Of a stretch of DNA of 64,000 bases, positions 10,728 to 18,948 are shown piece by piece (positions within the stretch are counted from its first letter, which is position 1; the number at the start of each line of letters is the position of its first letter). Both the position numbers and the translations under genes were made by a program. The DNA comes from Streptomyces sp. MP131-18 (lineage in GTDB: Bacteria > Actinomycetota > Actinomycetes > Streptomycetales > Streptomycetaceae). Under the pieces are notes generated by a model. The model saw only the letters and a program-made list of their open reading frames with translations. It searched no databases and was not told the origin of the DNA. The DNA is taken from NCBI RefSeq assembly GCF_001984575.1, contig NZ_LZNS01000001.1, positions 1,477,132-1,541,131 of the forward strand. The letters are read 5' to 3'.

Positions 10728-11221
10728 GCGCCCCCTTCCGCGGCGGCGCGGTCCGCGGCGGCGCGCTCGGCGGCCAGGCGGACGGCGCCGAGGATGCTCT
10801 CGTAGCCGGTGCAGCGGCAGAGGTTCCCCGACAGGGCCTCACGGATGTCGGCGTCGGCGGGGTGGGGGTCGCGGGCCAGCAGTTCGTCGGTGGCCATCAG
10901 CAGTCCTGGGGTGCAGAAGCCGCACTGGACGGCGCCCGCGTCGATGAACGCCCGCTGCACCGGGGCCAGGCGCGCGTCCTCCTCGGCAAGGCCCTCGACG
11001 GTCGTGACCTCGGCGCCCTCGGCGGAGCCGGCCGCCACGAGGCAGGCGCAGACCAGGTCCCCGTCGAGGCGGATCGTGCACGAGCCGCACTCGCCCTGCT
11101 CGCAGGCGTTCTTGGCGCCGGGCAGGCCGAGCCGTTCGCGCAGCACGTACAGCAGGCTCTCGCCCGGCCAGACGTCGTCGGCCGTCCTGGGGCGGCCGTT
11201 GACGGTGAGGTTCACGCGCAC
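10724..11221 (-). CDS. pucE: Xanthine dehydrogenase, (2Fe-2S) subunit
   Basis: A 165-residue protein with two [2Fe-2S] clusters that passes electrons from molybdenum to FAD. The plant-ferredoxin motif CEQGECGSCTIRLDG is followed by the alpha-helical domain with CGFCTPG and CRCTGY. The start is the GTG after AAGGAG; it overlaps the FAD-subunit gene by 10 nt. A much longer open frame extends upstream, but it only mirrors the genes on the other frame and strand. The Ala/Arg-rich tail after the last cysteine motif is not conserved. Confidence 0.93.
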
Positions 11222-12108
11222 GAGGCTTCTCCTTCCCGTCCCGTCCGGGACGTGTGGGCCGTCCAGGTCCAGTGCAGGGTGCGGCGGGCGAGCACCTTGA
11301 TGGCGTGCCGGCGGTAGGCGGCGCTGCCGCGTACGTCGTCGAGCGGGGCGCAGGCCGCGGCGGCCAGTTCGGCGAAGCGGCGCGCGGCGGCCGGCGGCAC
11401 GGGACGGCCGTGCTCCCAGTGGCCGCCCTCGTCCAGCACGCCGGTGAGGAAGTCCTCCGCCTCGCGGGCCCGCAGCGGGGTGGGAGCCGCGGAGCCGATG
11501 CCGGTGCGGATGGTGCGGGCGTGCGGGTGCAGCGCGAGGGCGAACGCGCAGACCGCGATGACCATGGCGTTGCGGGTGCCGACCTTGGCGAACTCCTGCG
11601 GCCCGCGCGCCGCGTCGACGTGCACGGCGCGGATCAGCTCGTCGGGGGCGAGCGCATTGCGCTTGGGTCCGGTGAAGAAGTCCTCGACCCGGATCATGCG
11701 GGTGCCGCGCAGCGAGGCCGCCTCGACGCGCGCGCCCGCGGCCAGCAGCGCGGGATGGGCGTCGCCCGCGGGGGACGCGGTGCCGAGGTTGCCGCCGACG
11801 CTGCCGCGGTTGCGGATCTGCGGGGAGCCGACGGTGTGAGCGGCGCGCGCGAGCCCCGGCAGCCGGGCGCGGAGCGGACCGACGAGGTCGCGGAACGGGA
11901 CGCTCGCGCCCAGCCGCACGCCGTCGGGTGAGGTCTCCCACTCGTACAGTTCGCGGATGCGGCCGAGGTCGAGGAGCCGCTCCGGGCGACGGCGGTCGAA
12001 GTTCAGCTCGACCATCAGGTCGGTGCCGCCGGCCAGGGGCACGGCGTCCGGGTGCGCCGCCTTCGCGGCCAGCGCCTCCTGCCAGCCTGCCGGGCGTAGG
12101 AAGTCCAT
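11212..12108 (-). CDS. pucC: Xanthine dehydrogenase, FAD-binding subunit
   Basis: A 298-residue CoxM/XdhB-type FAD subunit. MDFLRPAGWQEALAAKA is a typical start; LAGGTDLMVELNFD binds FAD pyrophosphate; GSPQIRNRGSVGGNLGTASP is the second flavin motif. The C-terminal CO-dehydrogenase-flavoprotein domain follows. I chose the ATG at the conserved beginning; an upstream GTG three codons away is also possible. It is the first gene of the minus-strand xdh operon, divergent from pucR across a 199-base promoter region. Confidence 0.92.
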   Translation of the reverse strand: MDFLRPAGWQEALAAKAAHPDAVPLAGGTDLMVELNFDRRRPERLLDLGRIRELYEWETSPDGVRLGASVPFRDLVGPLRARLPGLARAAHTVGSPQIRNRGSVGGNLGTASPAGDAHPALLAAGARVEAASLRGTRMIRVEDFFTGPKRNALAPDELIRAVHVDAARGPQEFAKVGTRNAMVIAVCAFALALHPHARTIRTGIGSAAPTPLRAREAEDFLTGVLDEGGHWEHGRPVPPAAARRFAELAAAACAPLDDVRGSAAYRRHAIKVLARRTLHWTWTAHTSRTGREGEASCA

Positions 12109-12235
12109 CGGGATGCACACTCCAGGGTCGAACGGTGCGCGCGGGGGGTTCGTCCAGTACAGCGGCGCCCGGCCGCGGCGGGTAGTCACGGAAGGGCCGA
12201 AAGCGCCGGGCGGCTCGCGCGCCCGCTCTTGTAGA

Positions 12236-12245
12236 TTCGTACGAA
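12236..12245. promoter_or_regulatory. Candidate PucR operator in the xdh/pucR intergenic region
   Basis: TTCGTACGAA is a perfect 10-bp palindrome, roughly central in the 199 bases between the divergent xdh operon and pucR. Its position would let one regulator control both. The DNA shows the palindrome only; binding by PucR is inferred. Confidence 0.4.
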
Positions 12246-12307
12246 GACCGGGCCCCGGCAACCCGCGGGCCCCCGGCCGGCAATACGCGCGACACGGGCG
12301 GAGGGGC

Positions 12308-13999
12308 ATGCGACTGCGCACACTGCTCGACACCGACGCGCTGGGGCTGCGGCTGCTGAGCGGCGGCGGGCCCGAGCTCGACCGGCAGGTGCGGGGCGTG
12401 ATGACGACCGACCTGCGCGATCCGAGCCGCTATCTGAACGGCGGGGAGCTGGTCCTGACCGGCCTCGCGTGGTGGCGCGGCCCGCGGGACTCCGAGCCGT
12501 TCGTGCGCATCCTCGCCGAGGCGGGGGTGGCCGGCCTCGCCGCGGGCGAGGCCGAGTTCGGCCGCGTGCCGGACGATCTGACGGCCGCCTGTGCGCTGCA
12601 CCGGCTGCCGCTGTTCGCGGTGGCCGAGGAGGTCGGCTTCGCGGACATCACCGAGCACGTGGTGCGGCAGGTGTCCGGCGAACGGGCCGGGGACCTGGCC
12701 GCCGTCGTCGACCGGCACCGGCGGCTGATGTCGGCCGGGCCCGCGGGCGGTGGGCCGCGGGCCGTGCTCGACCTGCTCGCCGCCGATCTGGACCTGCGCG
12801 CCTGGGTGCTGTCCGCCACCGGCCGCCAGATCGCCGCCGCACGGGAAGGGCCGCTGCCGGAGGGGCTCGGCCCGCGGCTGGCCGCGCACCGGCTGGCCGC
12901 CGCCGCGGGCGGGCGTCCAGGACCCTGCCGGGTCGTGCTCGGCGGGGTGGCGCACACCCTGTTCCCCCTCGGCGGCGACAGCGACAGCGACGGCAGCGGC
13001 GACGTGCGGCGCACGCTGCTGTCCGACTGGCTGCTCGCGGTGCGCGCCGACGCGCGCGACTGGCCGCCGCAGCGCCTCGACCTGCTGAACGGCGTGGCCC
13101 GGCTCATCGCGGCGGAGCGTGACCGCAGGGACGCCGCCCGTTCCGTGCCGCGCCGACTGGCGCAGGAGGTGCTCGCGCTGCTCGGCGCGGGGGCGCCGCC
13201 CGCCGAGATCGGTGCCCGGTTGCGGGTGGTCGCACCGGTGCTCGTGCCAGGTCCGGTCGGCGCCAGGTGGCAGGTGGTGGTGGCCCGGGTGGAGTGGCCG
13301 GACGCACCGTTCGACGCGGGCCCTCCTGCGCGCGCCGCGCTGGAAGAGCTGCTGGCACCGGCCGCCGAGGCCGCGGTGGCGCACGAGGGCGGGGAGGCGG
13401 TGGCGTTCGTCCCGCTCGCCGAGGGCGACGACGGGGAGCCGGTGGCCGCGGAAACGGTACTCGGCCCGCTGCGGGAGGTCCTGGCCCGCGGGCTGCGGCC
13501 GGGCGGGCGGCTGACGCTCGGGGTGAGCGCCGCGGTGCCGTCCGCCGAGGGGCTGCGCGGCGCGGTGGCGGAGGCGCGGCACGCGCGCCGGGTCGCGGCG
13601 GCCCGGCAGGAGACGGTGTCGGGGGCGGGCCACGACGAGCTGGCCTCACACGTGCTGCTGCTGCCGTTCGTGCCCGACGACGTGCGGCTGGCGTTCACCG
13701 CCGGGCTGCTCGATCCGCTGCGGGACTACGACCGCAGGCACCGCTCCGGTCTCGTCGCCACGCTGGAGGCGTTCCTGGCGGCCGACGGCTCCTGGACGCG
13801 CTGCGCCGCCGGGCTGCACCTGCACGTGAACACGCTGCGGTACCGCATCGGCCGTATCGAGCAGTTGACGGGGCGTGACCTGACGAAGCTGGAGGACAAG
13901 GTGGACTTCTTCCTCGCGCTGCGGATGGACCTCACGCAAAGCTCAGCTCGTTCAGCGGCGAACGCGCCGGGGTCCGCAGGCGGGCGAGGAACAGGGTGA
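12308..13999 (+). CDS. pucR: PucR family purine-catabolism regulator
   Basis: A 563-residue regulator starting at the ATG after GGAGGGG. The N-terminal PucR domain (LLDTDALGLRLLSGG, RYLNGGELVLTGLAWW) is followed by a long variable middle and a C-terminal helix-turn-helix of the PucR/CdaR type (LHLHVNTLRYRIGRIEQLTG). In Bacillus PucR controls the puc genes in response to purine intermediates. Here it is divergent from the xanthine dehydrogenase operon, which is its obvious target. The last 20 or so residues after the helix-turn-helix are low-complexity and overlap the convergent gene by 68 bases. Confidence 0.88.
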   Translation: MRLRTLLDTDALGLRLLSGGGPELDRQVRGVMTTDLRDPSRYLNGGELVLTGLAWWRGPRDSEPFVRILAEAGVAGLAAGEAEFGRVPDDLTAACALHRLPLFAVAEEVGFADITEHVVRQVSGERAGDLAAVVDRHRRLMSAGPAGGGPRAVLDLLAADLDLRAWVLSATGRQIAAAREGPLPEGLGPRLAAHRLAAAAGGRPGPCRVVLGGVAHTLFPLGGDSDSDGSGDVRRTLLSDWLLAVRADARDWPPQRLDLLNGVARLIAAERDRRDAARSVPRRLAQEVLALLGAGAPPAEIGARLRVVAPVLVPGPVGARWQVVVARVEWPDAPFDAGPPARAALEELLAPAAEAAVAHEGGEAVAFVPLAEGDDGEPVAAETVLGPLREVLARGLRPGGRLTLGVSAAVPSAEGLRGAVAEARHARRVAAARQETVSGAGHDELASHVLLLPFVPDDVRLAFTAGLLDPLRDYDRRHRSGLVATLEAFLAADGSWTRCAAGLHLHVNTLRYRIGRIEQLTGRDLTKLEDKVDFFLALRMDLTQSSARSAANAPGSAGGRGTG

Positions 14000-14987
14000 G
14001 GGCCGCGCCCGCCACCGCCCAGGCGGCGAGCACCAGCAGCGGGCCGAGGACCGCCTGCCCGTCGAAGTAGGCGATCGACCGGGCGGTCCAGGTGCCCGCA
14101 CCGGGTATCAGCACCGGGCCGATCGCCTGCCAGAACGGCGGCAGCAGCGGGTAGGGATACGCCCCGCCCGCGCTCGGATTGCCCAGGACGACGACCACCA
14201 GGATCGCCAGGCCGATGCCCATGATGCCGAACAGGCCCTGGAGTGCCAGGGTGAACGCCCCGGTCGCGAACACCACCAGCGCGCCGAGGCCGGCGAGTGC
14301 CACCACGCGGCCCGGCAGCGCGTCCAGCACGGGCCCGGCGAGCACCGCGCCGCCCACGCCCGCGGCCACGGCGTAGACCGCGAGGACCGCGAGCCGCCGC
14401 ATCGCGCGCCTGACGGTGGCAAGGCGGGCGCCTGCGCTGATCGCGAGGGCCGCCGCGCACAGGTAACCGCCCACGCACCAGCCGATGATCAGGTAGAACG
14501 CGGAGAGGCTGCGGCTGTCCCCGTCCGCGGCGGGCGCCACGTCCACCACCTCCACGGTGCGGTCCTGCTCCCGCCCCGCCTCGGTGACCACCTCCGTCAC
14601 CGCCTGCGCGAGCGACGTGCCCGCGCCGGAGGCCACGTACAGCAGGTCCGCGGCGCCCGCGTCGTTCACGATCAGCGCGCCGTCGAGGTCGCGCCGTGCC
14701 ACACGGTCCCGCGCGTCGTCGGCGTCATCCGCCTCCCGCGTGGCGTCCAGCGGGCGGCCGGGCAGGCCGTCCAGGCGCTCCACCATCTCCGCGCGCACCT
14801 CCTCGGCCGCGACGACGGCGACGGGGACGCGGTCGGGTTCCGGGTCGTGCAGGGCACCGAGGTAGGAGGTGATGAAGGCGAGGTGCAGCAGCAGCACGCC
14901 GAACACCAGCAGCGCGGCCCGCGGGGTCACCGCGCCGCGCGCCTCTCCGCGGCTGTCGCCAATGCCGTATCCGGTTATCCGGTCCAT
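13932..14987 (-). CDS. DUF3533/YhgE-like ABC-2 type membrane protein
   Basis: About 351 residues from an ATG with only a weak ribosome binding site (another ATG lies three codons upstream). One transmembrane helix near the N-terminus (ALLVFGVLLLHLAFITSYL) is followed by an extracytoplasmic domain of about 140 residues and five C-terminal helices, including LSAFYLIIGWCVGGYLCAAA. PYPLLPPFWQAIGPVLIPGA lies between the last helices. This is the YhgE/Pip, DUF3533 and ABC-2 permease architecture. No ATPase is encoded nearby. The function (possibly export or phage/toxin interaction) is unknown. Confidence 0.65.
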   Translation of the reverse strand: MDRITGYGIGDSRGEARGAVTPRAALLVFGVLLLHLAFITSYLGALHDPEPDRVPVAVVAAEEVRAEMVERLDGLPGRPLDATREADDADDARDRVARRDLDGALIVNDAGAADLLYVASGAGTSLAQAVTEVVTEAGREQDRTVEVVDVAPAADGDSRSLSAFYLIIGWCVGGYLCAAALAISAGARLATVRRAMRRLAVLAVYAVAAGVGGAVLAGPVLDALPGRVVALAGLGALVVFATGAFTLALQGLFGIMGIGLAILVVVVLGNPSAGGAYPYPLLPPFWQAIGPVLIPGAGTWTARSIAYFDGQAVLGPLLVLAAWAVAGAALTLFLARLRTPARSPLNELSFA

Positions 14988-15125
14988 ACCTGGCATCGTC
15001 CGCACCCGGCCCGCCGTCCGCACCCGCGGCAAGGCCGTTCGGCTGATGGTGGAGGACTTGTGAACTGGTTCACGCAGCCCTCTTGGCCAGGTGATGTTCC
15101 CCATGCTGAGATGCATTCACATCTG

Positions 15126-15161
15126 TCGACGATCATCGGTCGACGATCAACGGCTCGACGA
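15126..15161 (+). promoter_or_regulatory. Tandem 14-bp direct repeats before the TPR gene
   Basis: TCGACGATCATCGG (15126-15139) is followed directly by TCGACGATCAACGG (15140-15153) and a partial third copy TCGACGA (15155-15161). They end 19 bases before the GTG start of the TPR gene, at the place of a promoter or operator. A binding protein is not known. Confidence 0.45.
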
Positions 15162-15179
15162 CGCGCTGGGGAGGGCGAT

Positions 15180-15992
15180 GTGACGGAGACCGCCGTACCA
15201 CATCCGGTTCGGACCGCGGGCGGGGATACGCCCTGGGGCCGGGGCCCGGGAAGGCTGGGGGGTGCCCCGACGGGCACCGCGGTGTGGCGGCTGCGGTCCC
15301 GGGGCTGTTGGGACGACGCCGCGGCACTGCTCGACGCGCTGGCGCGCAGCGAGCCGCCCGCGGCCCTGCTGCGCGCCGAACTGCTGGTGGAGCGCTGCAT
15401 GTTCACCTCCGAGGGGTGGGGCCAGGCCGAGGAGGCGCTGCGCGCGGCGGAGTCCCTCTCGCTCGACGACGAGGAACGGGGCGCCGCCGCCTGCGAACGG
15501 GGCTACCTCGCCTACGCGGCCACGCTGCTGCGGGTGCGCGACCGGGCGGACGAGGCGCGCGCCGCACTGGGCCGGGCCGCCGCGCTGCTGGCCCCCGACT
15601 CCCCCGGCCGCCCGCTGCTGGACTTCAGGCGCGGGCTGATGGCCCAGCACATCAGCGGCAACCCGCAGGCCGCGGAGGCGGCCTACCGGCGGGCGCACAA
15701 TGCGGCGCTGGCCGGTGGCGACGCGCTGCTCGGCTCATACACCTGGCGCCACCTCGCGGCCCTCGCGCTGGACGCGGGCGAGGTGTCGGAGGCGCGGCAC
15801 GGCTTCGCGGAGTCGCTGCGGATGCGCGAGGAGACCGGCTTCCTCATCGGCATCGCCCCGGCCCTGGTGGCGCTCGCCGACGCCATGCCCGAGCCGGAGG
15901 CGGGGCGCCTGATGGCCGAGGCGGGGCGGCTGTACCGGCTGCTCGGCGGGGTTCCCCGCTGGCTGGCCGACCGCCTGCCCCGCACGCCCTGA
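15180..15992 (+). CDS. Tetratricopeptide-repeat-like protein, unknown function
   Basis: A 270-residue soluble alpha-helical protein. GTG is used because the ATG two bases earlier runs straight into TGA; GGGGAGGG precedes it. Helical pairs such as AELLVERCMFTSEGWGQAEE, RGAAACERGYLAYAATLL and GNPQAAEAAYRRAHNAALAG show the spacing of small and aromatic residues seen in TPR motifs. No enzymatic or DNA-binding domain is visible. It may be a protein-interaction module; Streptomyces regulators often have TPR C-termini, and this could be a detached one. Tandem repeats lie just upstream, and a strong terminator follows. Confidence 0.6.
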   Translation: MTETAVPHPVRTAGGDTPWGRGPGRLGGAPTGTAVWRLRSRGCWDDAAALLDALARSEPPAALLRAELLVERCMFTSEGWGQAEEALRAAESLSLDDEERGAAACERGYLAYAATLLRVRDRADEARAALGRAAALLAPDSPGRPLLDFRRGLMAQHISGNPQAAEAAYRRAHNAALAGGDALLGSYTWRHLAALALDAGEVSEARHGFAESLRMREETGFLIGIAPALVALADAMPEPEAGRLMAEAGRLYRLLGGVPRWLADRLPRTP

Positions 15993-15997
15993 CCGGC

Positions 15998-16039
15998 GGC
16001 GTCCGGTGGCGGCCCGCCGTCGGGCCGCCACCGGACGCC
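15998..16039. terminator. Bidirectional terminator, 18-bp perfect stem
   Basis: Arms GGCGTCCGGTGGCGGCCC (15998-16015) and GGGCCGCCACCGGACGCC (16022-16039) are perfectly complementary with a 6-base loop. It sits between the convergent TPR and GntR genes, leaving only a few bases to each stop codon. Confidence 0.85.
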
Positions 16040-16043
16040 GTCC

Positions 16044-16763
16044 TCACAGCCCGGTCAGGTGCTCACGGGCCAGCCGCTCCGCGGTGACCAGGTCCCCGGC
16101 GCGCAGTGCGTCGAGCAGCGCGGTGTGCTCCAGCGCGTCGGCCAGCAGCTCGGCCGTGCCGGGCAGCGGCCGGTGCAGCACGGGGCACTGGGCCTTGCGG
16201 TGCAGGTCCTCGGCGACGGCCACCAGGTGGCGGTTGCCCGTCAGGCGCAGCAGCTCGCGGTGGAAGCCGCGGTCGGCCTCGGCGTACGCGGCCCGGTCGC
16301 CAACCGTGGCCGCGGTCACGGTGGCCTCGGCCAGCGGGCGCAGCTCCTCCCACCGCTCGGGCGGCAGGCTGCGGGCCAGGCGCAGCACCGCGGGTACTTC
16401 GAGCGAGGCGCGCACCTCGGCCAGCTCCGCGAGGTCCCGCGGGCTGTGCCCCGCGACGCGGAAGCCGCGGTTGGGCAGGGTCTCCACGATTCCCTCGCCG
16501 GCCAGCCGCTGCATCGCCTCGCGCACCGGCGTCGCCGAGACGCCGTAGCGCTCGGCGAGCACGGGGGCCGAGTACGTCTCGCCCGGCGCGAGTTCGCCGC
16601 TGGCCAGCGCGTCGCGCAGGGCGGCGAGCACCTGGGCGCGCACCGAGTGCCGTTCGGGCAGGGAACGGGGCCTGACGGGCAGGGGCGGGCGCTCCGGAAC
16701 CGGAGCGGCTCGCACGGCGGTCGCGGCCACCGATATGGCCGAGTCCGTTCGGGTGGGCTCCAT
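16044..16763 (-). CDS. GntR family regulator (FadR-type)
   Basis: A 239-residue regulator. After an Ala/Pro-rich lead of about 35 residues, the winged helix has GELAPGETYSAPVLAERYGV and SATPVREAMQRLAGEGIVET. The C-terminal FCD ligand domain carries the helical pattern with ADRGFHRELLRLTGN and a late LEHTALLDALRAGD, whose Asp/His positions usually bind metal or carboxylate. It is divergent from the FhuF-like gene, so it could control it, though that gene also has its own iron box. The ligand is unknown. Confidence 0.88.
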   Translation of the reverse strand: MEPTRTDSAISVAATAVRAAPVPERPPLPVRPRSLPERHSVRAQVLAALRDALASGELAPGETYSAPVLAERYGVSATPVREAMQRLAGEGIVETLPNRGFRVAGHSPRDLAELAEVRASLEVPAVLRLARSLPPERWEELRPLAEATVTAATVGDRAAYAEADRGFHRELLRLTGNRHLVAVAEDLHRKAQCPVLHRPLPGTAELLADALEHTALLDALRAGDLVTAERLAREHLTGL

Positions 16764-16856
16764 CCGTCCGCTCCGTCCCCTCCTGCCCCCGAATCAACAC
16801 GGTTCCAGCACCCTAGGCGGAGTTGACGCCCCGGCAAACCCCTAACCTTGATCGGG

Positions 16857-16875
16857 TAAGGTAAGGCTTACCTGC
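16857..16875 (+). promoter_or_regulatory. Iron box (DmdR/IdeR operator)
   Basis: TAAGGTAAGGCTTACCTGC closely matches the 19-bp actinobacterial iron box (TTAGGTTAGGCTCACCTAA). It lies 26 bases upstream of the FhuF-like start codon. It is nested in a longer dyad with outer arms CTTGATC (from 16848) and GATCAAG (to 16886). Iron-loaded DmdR should repress the gene. Confidence 0.85.
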
Positions 16876-16901
16876 CCGAGATCAAGAGGTTCGGTGGCTC
16901 C

Positions 16902-17729
16902 ATGACCCTGTCCGCCCTCGCCGGCACCAGCCCGCTCGCATCCGCATTCTCCCGGGTCTGCGACGTGCTGCCCTCGCTGCGGATCACCGAGGAGGCGCCG
17001 CGCGACGGCGACGGCTGGGTCTCGGGCGGCGATCTTGCGGCCGGCGGCGAGGCCCTTGAGGCGTTCCTGGACAGGGACGACGCGCGCATCCTCGAGGACT
17101 ACGGCCGGCGGGCCAGGCCCGACGTCGTCGCCGCCTTCTCGCTGCACCGCTACGCCTGGCCCGCCGCCGTGCTGTTCACCGTGCCGTGGTTCCTGCTGCG
17201 CCGGGTGCCGTGGCTCGCGCCGCAGGACGTGTCCTTCCACCGGGACGAGGGGCGGCTCACCGCGCGGGCCACCGCGTTCAGCTGCCTGCCCGACGATCCG
17301 GCGGCCGACCTGCCGCAGGCGCGGGTCGTTCCGGACGAGGAGGCGCTGCGCGCCGCCGTGCGGCAGGCCGCCGCCGACCATCTCGGCCCGGTGCTGGCCG
17401 CGTTCGGCCCCCGCATGCGGCGCGGGCCGCGGGCACTGTGGGGCGCGGCGACCGACGAGCTGGTCGAGTCGCTGTGGTACCTCGGGCACCTGCTGGGCGA
17501 GGAGGGGCGCGCCGTCGCCGAGGCGGGCGAGCTGCTGCCCGGCGCCACCGCGCCGTTCACGCGCGGGGCCGCGTTCCGCGACCTCACCGGGCCGGACGGC
17601 GGGCCGCTGCGGACGCGGGACCGGGCCAGCTGCTGCATGTTCTACACGCTGCGCCCCGAAAGCACGTGCGTCACCTGTCCGCGGACGTGCGATACCGAAC
17701 GAGTGAGCAGGCTGGCCGCGAGCCGATAA
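16902..17729 (+). CDS. FhuF-like (2Fe-2S) siderophore-iron reductase
   Basis: A 275-residue protein ending in the FhuF cluster motif: RASCCMFYTLRPESTCVTCP supplies Cys-Cys-x10-Cys-x2-Cys, the unusual C-terminal [2Fe-2S] site. The N-terminal region has VVAAFSLHRYAWPAAVLFTV and is typical of the IucA/FhuF group. Such proteins release iron from ferric siderophores by reduction in the cytosol. The iron box directly upstream supports this job strongly. No siderophore transport gene is in the window, so it works with products encoded elsewhere. Confidence 0.88.
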   Translation: MTLSALAGTSPLASAFSRVCDVLPSLRITEEAPRDGDGWVSGGDLAAGGEALEAFLDRDDARILEDYGRRARPDVVAAFSLHRYAWPAAVLFTVPWFLLRRVPWLAPQDVSFHRDEGRLTARATAFSCLPDDPAADLPQARVVPDEEALRAAVRQAAADHLGPVLAAFGPRMRRGPRALWGAATDELVESLWYLGHLLGEEGRAVAEAGELLPGATAPFTRGAAFRDLTGPDGGPLRTRDRASCCMFYTLRPESTCVTCPRTCDTERVSRLAASR

Positions 17730-17781
17730 CAGATTCGAACGTGGGGCGCCAACTCTCCCAGGATTACCACCCGTTGGTGTG

Positions 17782-17794
17782 ATTCGGGCCGAAT
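17782..17794. promoter_or_regulatory. Palindrome upstream of the DUF2637 gene
   Basis: ATTCGGGCCGAAT is a perfect inverted repeat with a single central base, about 105 bases before the ATG. Position suggests an operator; no regulator is identified. Confidence 0.3.
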
Positions 17795-17898
17795 TGGCGG
17801 CCATACGGGCTCGGGTAGCATCAGGATGCTCGCGGAGGGTCATCACCAAATCACCACACCCGCCCGCGCTTTCCGCACACCCACACAGGGGGCACCCC

Positions 17899-18888
17899 AT
17901 GGCATTGACGGACATAGAGCTGAGCTGGGTGCTGCCCGCCGCCGTGCTGCTGGCCGGGGCGGTCGTGGCGGTGGCCCTGCTGACGCGCGGCAGGAAGAGC
18001 ACGCAGGACGGCGCCGAGGGCGACTCCTGGGAGCGGCTCGAAGCGGCCAGGCGACGCCGCGAACGCGCGTATGCGTCCGCCTCCTACACGCTGCTGTTCT
18101 GCTGCGCGGGCGTGGCCGCGGCCCTCTCCTTCCAGGGCCTGGTCGGCTTCGGCCGGGAAAATCTGAACCTGTCGGGCGGCTGGGAGTACCTGGTGCCCTT
18201 CGGCCTCGACGGCGCGGCGATGTTCTGCGCGGTGATCGCGGTGCGCGAGGCCAGCCACGGCGACTCCTCGATGGGCTCGCGGATGCTGGTGTGGCTGTTC
18301 GCGGGCGCGGCCGCCTGGTTCAACTGGGTGCACGCGCCGCGCGGCGCCGCGCACGCGGGCGCCCCGCACTTCTTCGCGGGCATGTCGCTGTCGGCCGCCG
18401 TGCTCTTCGACCGGGCGCTGAAGCAGACCCGCAGGGCGGCGCTGCGCGAGCAGGGTCTGGTGCCGCGCCCGATGCCGCAGATCCGGTTCGTGCGGTGGAT
18501 GCGCGCCCCGCGCGAGACGTACGCGGCCTGGTCGCTGATGCTCCTGGAAAACGTGCGCACCCTGGACGAGGCCGTCGAGGAGGTGCGCGAGGAGCGCAGG
18601 ACCAAGGCGGAGAAGCAGGCCACGCGCCGCGAGCGGCGGAAGCTGGAGCGGGCCAGGATCAAGGCGCTCGGCCGGCAGCGGCAGATGCTCCCCGCGGCGG
18701 CGGAGCCGCAGGTCGAGGTCGCCGTCACCCAGGAGCCGGCCGCCCTGGAGGCCGCCGGGCAGCGGCGCGCGCTCCACTCCTCGCGGGACACGGACGAGAC
18801 CCTGGACGCGACGTCCATCTCGCAGGCCAGCCCGCGGCTGGACTCCCTGGAGGAAAAGCTGGCCAGGATCGAGCGGCAGTTCGGCTGA
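17899..18888 (+). CDS. DUF2637 (SpdB-like) membrane protein
   Basis: A 329-residue protein with four to five hydrophobic segments: ELSWVLPAAVLLAGAVVAVA, YTLLFCCAGVAAALSFQGL, YLVPFGLDGAAMFCAVIAV and MLVWLFAGAAAWFNWVHAP. The LDGAAMFCA core marks DUF2637, a family related to plasmid-spread (Spd) proteins that is also common on Streptomyces chromosomes. The C-terminal 130 residues are highly charged (EVREERRTKAEKQATRRERR) and probably coiled-coil and cytoplasmic. The ATG follows GGGGG. A role in DNA spread or membrane organisation is only inferred from relatives; no transfer genes are nearby. Confidence 0.8.
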   Translation: MALTDIELSWVLPAAVLLAGAVVAVALLTRGRKSTQDGAEGDSWERLEAARRRRERAYASASYTLLFCCAGVAAALSFQGLVGFGRENLNLSGGWEYLVPFGLDGAAMFCAVIAVREASHGDSSMGSRMLVWLFAGAAAWFNWVHAPRGAAHAGAPHFFAGMSLSAAVLFDRALKQTRRAALREQGLVPRPMPQIRFVRWMRAPRETYAAWSLMLLENVRTLDEAVEEVREERRTKAEKQATRRERRKLERARIKALGRQRQMLPAAAEPQVEVAVTQEPAALEAAGQRRALHSSRDTDETLDATSISQASPRLDSLEEKLARIERQFG

Positions 18889-18895
18889 CCGCGGC

Positions 18896-18948
18896 CCTGG
18901 GTGTATTGACCACGAGCGTTGTTGACACTCGTGGTCAATACACCTAGG
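18896..18948. terminator. 21-bp inverted repeat between convergent genes
   Basis: GGTGTATTGACCACGAG (18900-18916) pairs perfectly with CTCGTGGTCAATACACC (18928-18944) across an 11-base loop. The stem extends outward to 18896/18948 with one G-T mismatch. It begins 8 bases after the DUF2637 stop and contains the stop codon of the convergent ada-alkA gene. It probably terminates both. Its AT content is higher than usual for terminators here. Confidence 0.7.
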
